In this document: piece by piece, positions 62,350 through 64,000 of the stretch
Position numbering within the stretch: the first letter of the stretch is position 1
Layout of the letters: each line of letters opens with the position of its first letter
Source of the DNA: Desertivirga sp966211215
GTDB taxonomy: Bacteria > Bacteroidota > Bacteroidia > Sphingobacteriales > Sphingobacteriaceae
Direction of reading: 5' to 3'
DNA length: 64,000 nucleotides
NCBI GenBank assembly: GCA_966211215.1
Contig: CBIHNR010000001.1
Location: 62,001-126,000 of the forward strand
Notes under the pieces: generated by a model
The model's database searches: none
Told to the model about the DNA's origin: nothing
Seen by the model: the letters and a program-made list of their open reading frames with translations, nothing else
Translations under genes and position numbers: made by a program

Positions 62350-63870
62350 ATGAACAAACTCCCAGTATTTCTACTAAGCGCCTTATTAACACCAGCCTTA
62401 ACGCTCAATGCCCAAATGGCGAAAGAATCGCTGTACAATCAAACCCATCGGCCGCAATTTCATTACACACCACAAAAAAACTGGATGAACGATCCTAACG
62501 GAATGATTTATCTCGATGGCGAATACCATTTATTTTATCAGCACGATAATTACGACAAAGTTTTCAGCAACATGTCATGGGGCCATGCCATATCAACCGA
62601 CTTGTTGCATTGGAAAGAATTACCTAAGGCGATTGTGCCTGATAACGATGGCTTGGGAATGATTTTCTCCGGAAGCGCCGTGTTAGATAAAAACAACTCA
62701 GCCGGGTTTGGCGCAAACGCGTTGGTTGCTTTTTATACCAGCACAAACCCACAACAGCAACAAAGCATGGCCTACAGCACCGATAAAGGCAGAACCTGGA
62801 CGAAGTATAAAGGAAATCCGGTGATTAAAAATGAAAAGGACGATTCGGTGCCCGATGATTTCAGAGACCCTAAAGTGATGTGGCACAAGGACAGCAATAA
62901 GTGGATAATGTCATTAGCTGTAAAAGATCATATAGAATTTTGGTCTTCAAGCAATTTAAAGAACTGGTCCAAGCAAAGCGAGTTTGGGCAAAACTTAGGC
63001 TCACACGGTGGCGTTTGGGAATGCCCCGATCTTTTTGAACTGAAAGTAGAAGGCAGCAAGGATAAAAAATGGGTGTTGCTGGTAAGCATGAACCCAGGCG
63101 GCCCTAATGGTGGTTCTGCAACACAATATTTTGTTGGCAATTTTGATGGGAAAAACTTTAAACCCGAAACCACTGAAACCCGCTGGATAGACTATGGAAC
63201 AGACAATTACGCCGGCGTTACCTTTTTTAATACCGGAAACCGCAAAATAGCCATGGGCTGGATGAATAACTGGCAATATGCCGAAGTTGTGCCCACAAAA
63301 GGCTGGCGCGGCGCCATGACTTTGCCCCGCGAAATAAGCCTTAAGCCGGTAGGAAAAAAATTGTTTTTAACTTCGGTTCCGGTAACGGAGCTTAAGCAGC
63401 TTATCGTACCTGCAATTAGCAAGGAAAACGTATCAGTTAACAATGAATTGGATCTGTCTTCTGAACTGAAAAATGCTAAAGGGCGTTTTAAGCTGGATAT
63501 ATCACTGCCTACATTAAGCGATTTCTCAATAAATCTTTCTAATGATAAAGGCGAGGAGCTAGTAATTGGATATGAAAAGTCATCGAACCAGTACTTTATC
63601 GATCGCACAAAAGCTGGCGAATCTACCTTCGAAAAAGGTTTTGCCAAAAGGCATACAGCACCGCGAATCTCAACATCAAATACAATAGATTTATGTTTAT
63701 ATATTGATGCTGCTTCTGCTGAAGTCTTTGCAGATAAAGGCTTGAATGTGTTTACAGACACTTTTTTCCCCAACAGCTTGTCATCTAAGCTGAAAATTAA
63801 GTCGGCTGAAAATATTAAGGTTAGCAAATTACAGCTTGCTGAGATAAAATCGATTTGGAATAACCAGTAG
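62350..63870 (+). CDS. GH32 exo-levanase/inulinase
   Basis: A 506-residue secreted enzyme with signal peptide ending LNAQ (about 22) and no lipobox, so soluble in the periplasm. Canonical GH32 residues are nucleophile Asp48 (NWMNDPNG), RDP (DDFRDPKV) and acid/base Glu in GGVWECPDLFE. It resembles the preceding GH32 over its full length (YFVGNFDGKNF, TRWIDYGTDNYAGVTF, AEVFADKGLNVFTDTFFP), showing tandem duplication; one copy is lipid-anchored and the other is not. Its role is release of fructose from imported fructo-oligosaccharides. A terminator follows directly. Confidence 0.93.
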   Translation: MNKLPVFLLSALLTPALTLNAQMAKESLYNQTHRPQFHYTPQKNWMNDPNGMIYLDGEYHLFYQHDNYDKVFSNMSWGHAISTDLLHWKELPKAIVPDNDGLGMIFSGSAVLDKNNSAGFGANALVAFYTSTNPQQQQSMAYSTDKGRTWTKYKGNPVIKNEKDDSVPDDFRDPKVMWHKDSNKWIMSLAVKDHIEFWSSSNLKNWSKQSEFGQNLGSHGGVWECPDLFELKVEGSKDKKWVLLVSMNPGGPNGGSATQYFVGNFDGKNFKPETTETRWIDYGTDNYAGVTFFNTGNRKIAMGWMNNWQYAEVVPTKGWRGAMTLPREISLKPVGKKLFLTSVPVTELKQLIVPAISKENVSVNNELDLSSELKNAKGRFKLDISLPTLSDFSINLSNDKGEELVIGYEKSSNQYFIDRTKAGESTFEKGFAKRHTAPRISTSNTIDLCLYIDAASAEVFADKGLNVFTDTFFPNSLSSKLKIKSAENIKVSKLQLAEIKSIWNNQ

Positions 63871-63925
63871 GCTACCGCCAATGCTATTAAGTTAAGGCGT
63901 TTGCCGGGTGTGCGGTAGCTTTTTC
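63871..63925 (+). terminator. Terminator at the end of the fructan locus
   Basis: GCTACCGC (63871-63878) pairs with GCGGTAGC (63912-63919), followed by five T. The 33-base loop contains the recurring motif GCTATTAAGTTAAGG. Confidence 0.7.
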
Positions 63926-63965
63926 TCTCCCTTTGGGAGAAATGGCAATGCTATTAACTTAAGCG
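63883..63965. repeat. Recurring GCTATTAAGTTAAGG motif, two copies
   Basis: GCTATTAAGTTAAGG at 63883-63897 and GCTATTAACTTAAGC at 63950-63964. Further copies stand at 49306-49320 and 58195-58208, all downstream of fructan genes. Confidence 0.65.
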
Positions 63966-64000
63966 ATTTGTCCGGTGTGGGTCGGACCTTTCTCTCCCCC

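Noticed and set aside
63207..63881. 224-codon minus-strand frame opposite the last GH32 gene
   Set aside because: Antisense of a clear GH32 coding sequence; the translation has no family pattern.

Overview
The window comes from a member of the Bacteroidota, most likely a Sphingobacteriaceae/Pedobacter-like soil or plant-associated glycan degrader. The evidence is two SusC/SusD pairs, type IX secretion (T9SS) C-terminal sorting domains, many lipoproteins, FecR/SusC-type gene families, and promoters of the Bacteroidota form TAnnTTTG (seen before a tRNA-Arg and before an ArsR gene). The genus is an inference; no rRNA is present.

Left part (1-24.7 kb). The 3' end of a flavohaemoglobin gene and a SnoaL-like gene come first. 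A GH3 and a GH43 enzyme (probably arabinoxylan/arabinan) follow. A three-gene minus-strand sulfur operon then encodes an ArsR-rhodanese regulator, a rhodanese-metallo-beta-lactamase persulfide-dioxygenase-like protein and an MFS carrier. After a tRNA-Arg(CCG) comes a 2175-residue T9SS-secreted alginate-lyase-family protein with two near-duplicate LamG modules. Next is a signalling block (YfiR-like protein, histidine kinase, receiver protein, receiver/PAS/GAF protein without an ATPase domain, convergent receiver protein). A GH32-like lipoprotein is followed by decayed phosphoribosyltransferase and RadC-like genes.

Middle part (24.7-33.6 kb). A minus-strand run of envelope proteins of unknown purpose follows: a small HTH protein, a secreted protein, a transglutaminase-like lipoprotein, a CBM9-like lipoprotein, a secreted protein, an NlpC/DUF7689-like lipoprotein, an O-antigen-ligase/TPR membrane protein and a lipoprotein with a JAMM-like motif. 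This is the best candidate here for an undescribed system. It is followed by a gene graveyard: a FecR piece fused in frame to a glycan-binding-protein piece, then a truncated GH3.

Right part (33.9-63.9 kb). All clear genes lie on the plus strand and form a large fructan utilisation locus. Order: SusC1, SusD1, LamG-GH32, a HicAB module with a broken toxin, a giant LamG-GH32-(Big2 + module)x3-T9SS protein, a GH91 inulin-fructotransferase-like lipoprotein, a DUF559 nuclease gene between repeat copies, a sugar-porter MFS, a PfkB fructokinase, SusC2, SusD2, a DUF4960 surface-binding lipoprotein and two canonical GH32 exo-fructosidases. Working model (inference): surface GH32/GH91 enzymes and the DUF4960/SusD proteins bind and cut inulin or levan, SusC imports the pieces, GH32 enzymes release fructose, the MFS porter takes it across the inner membrane and the kinase makes fructose phosphate. 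The two long GH32 proteins carry Glu where the family nucleophile Asp is expected. The gaps in this locus are filled with several families of dispersed palindromic repeats. No PUL regulator is visible in the window.
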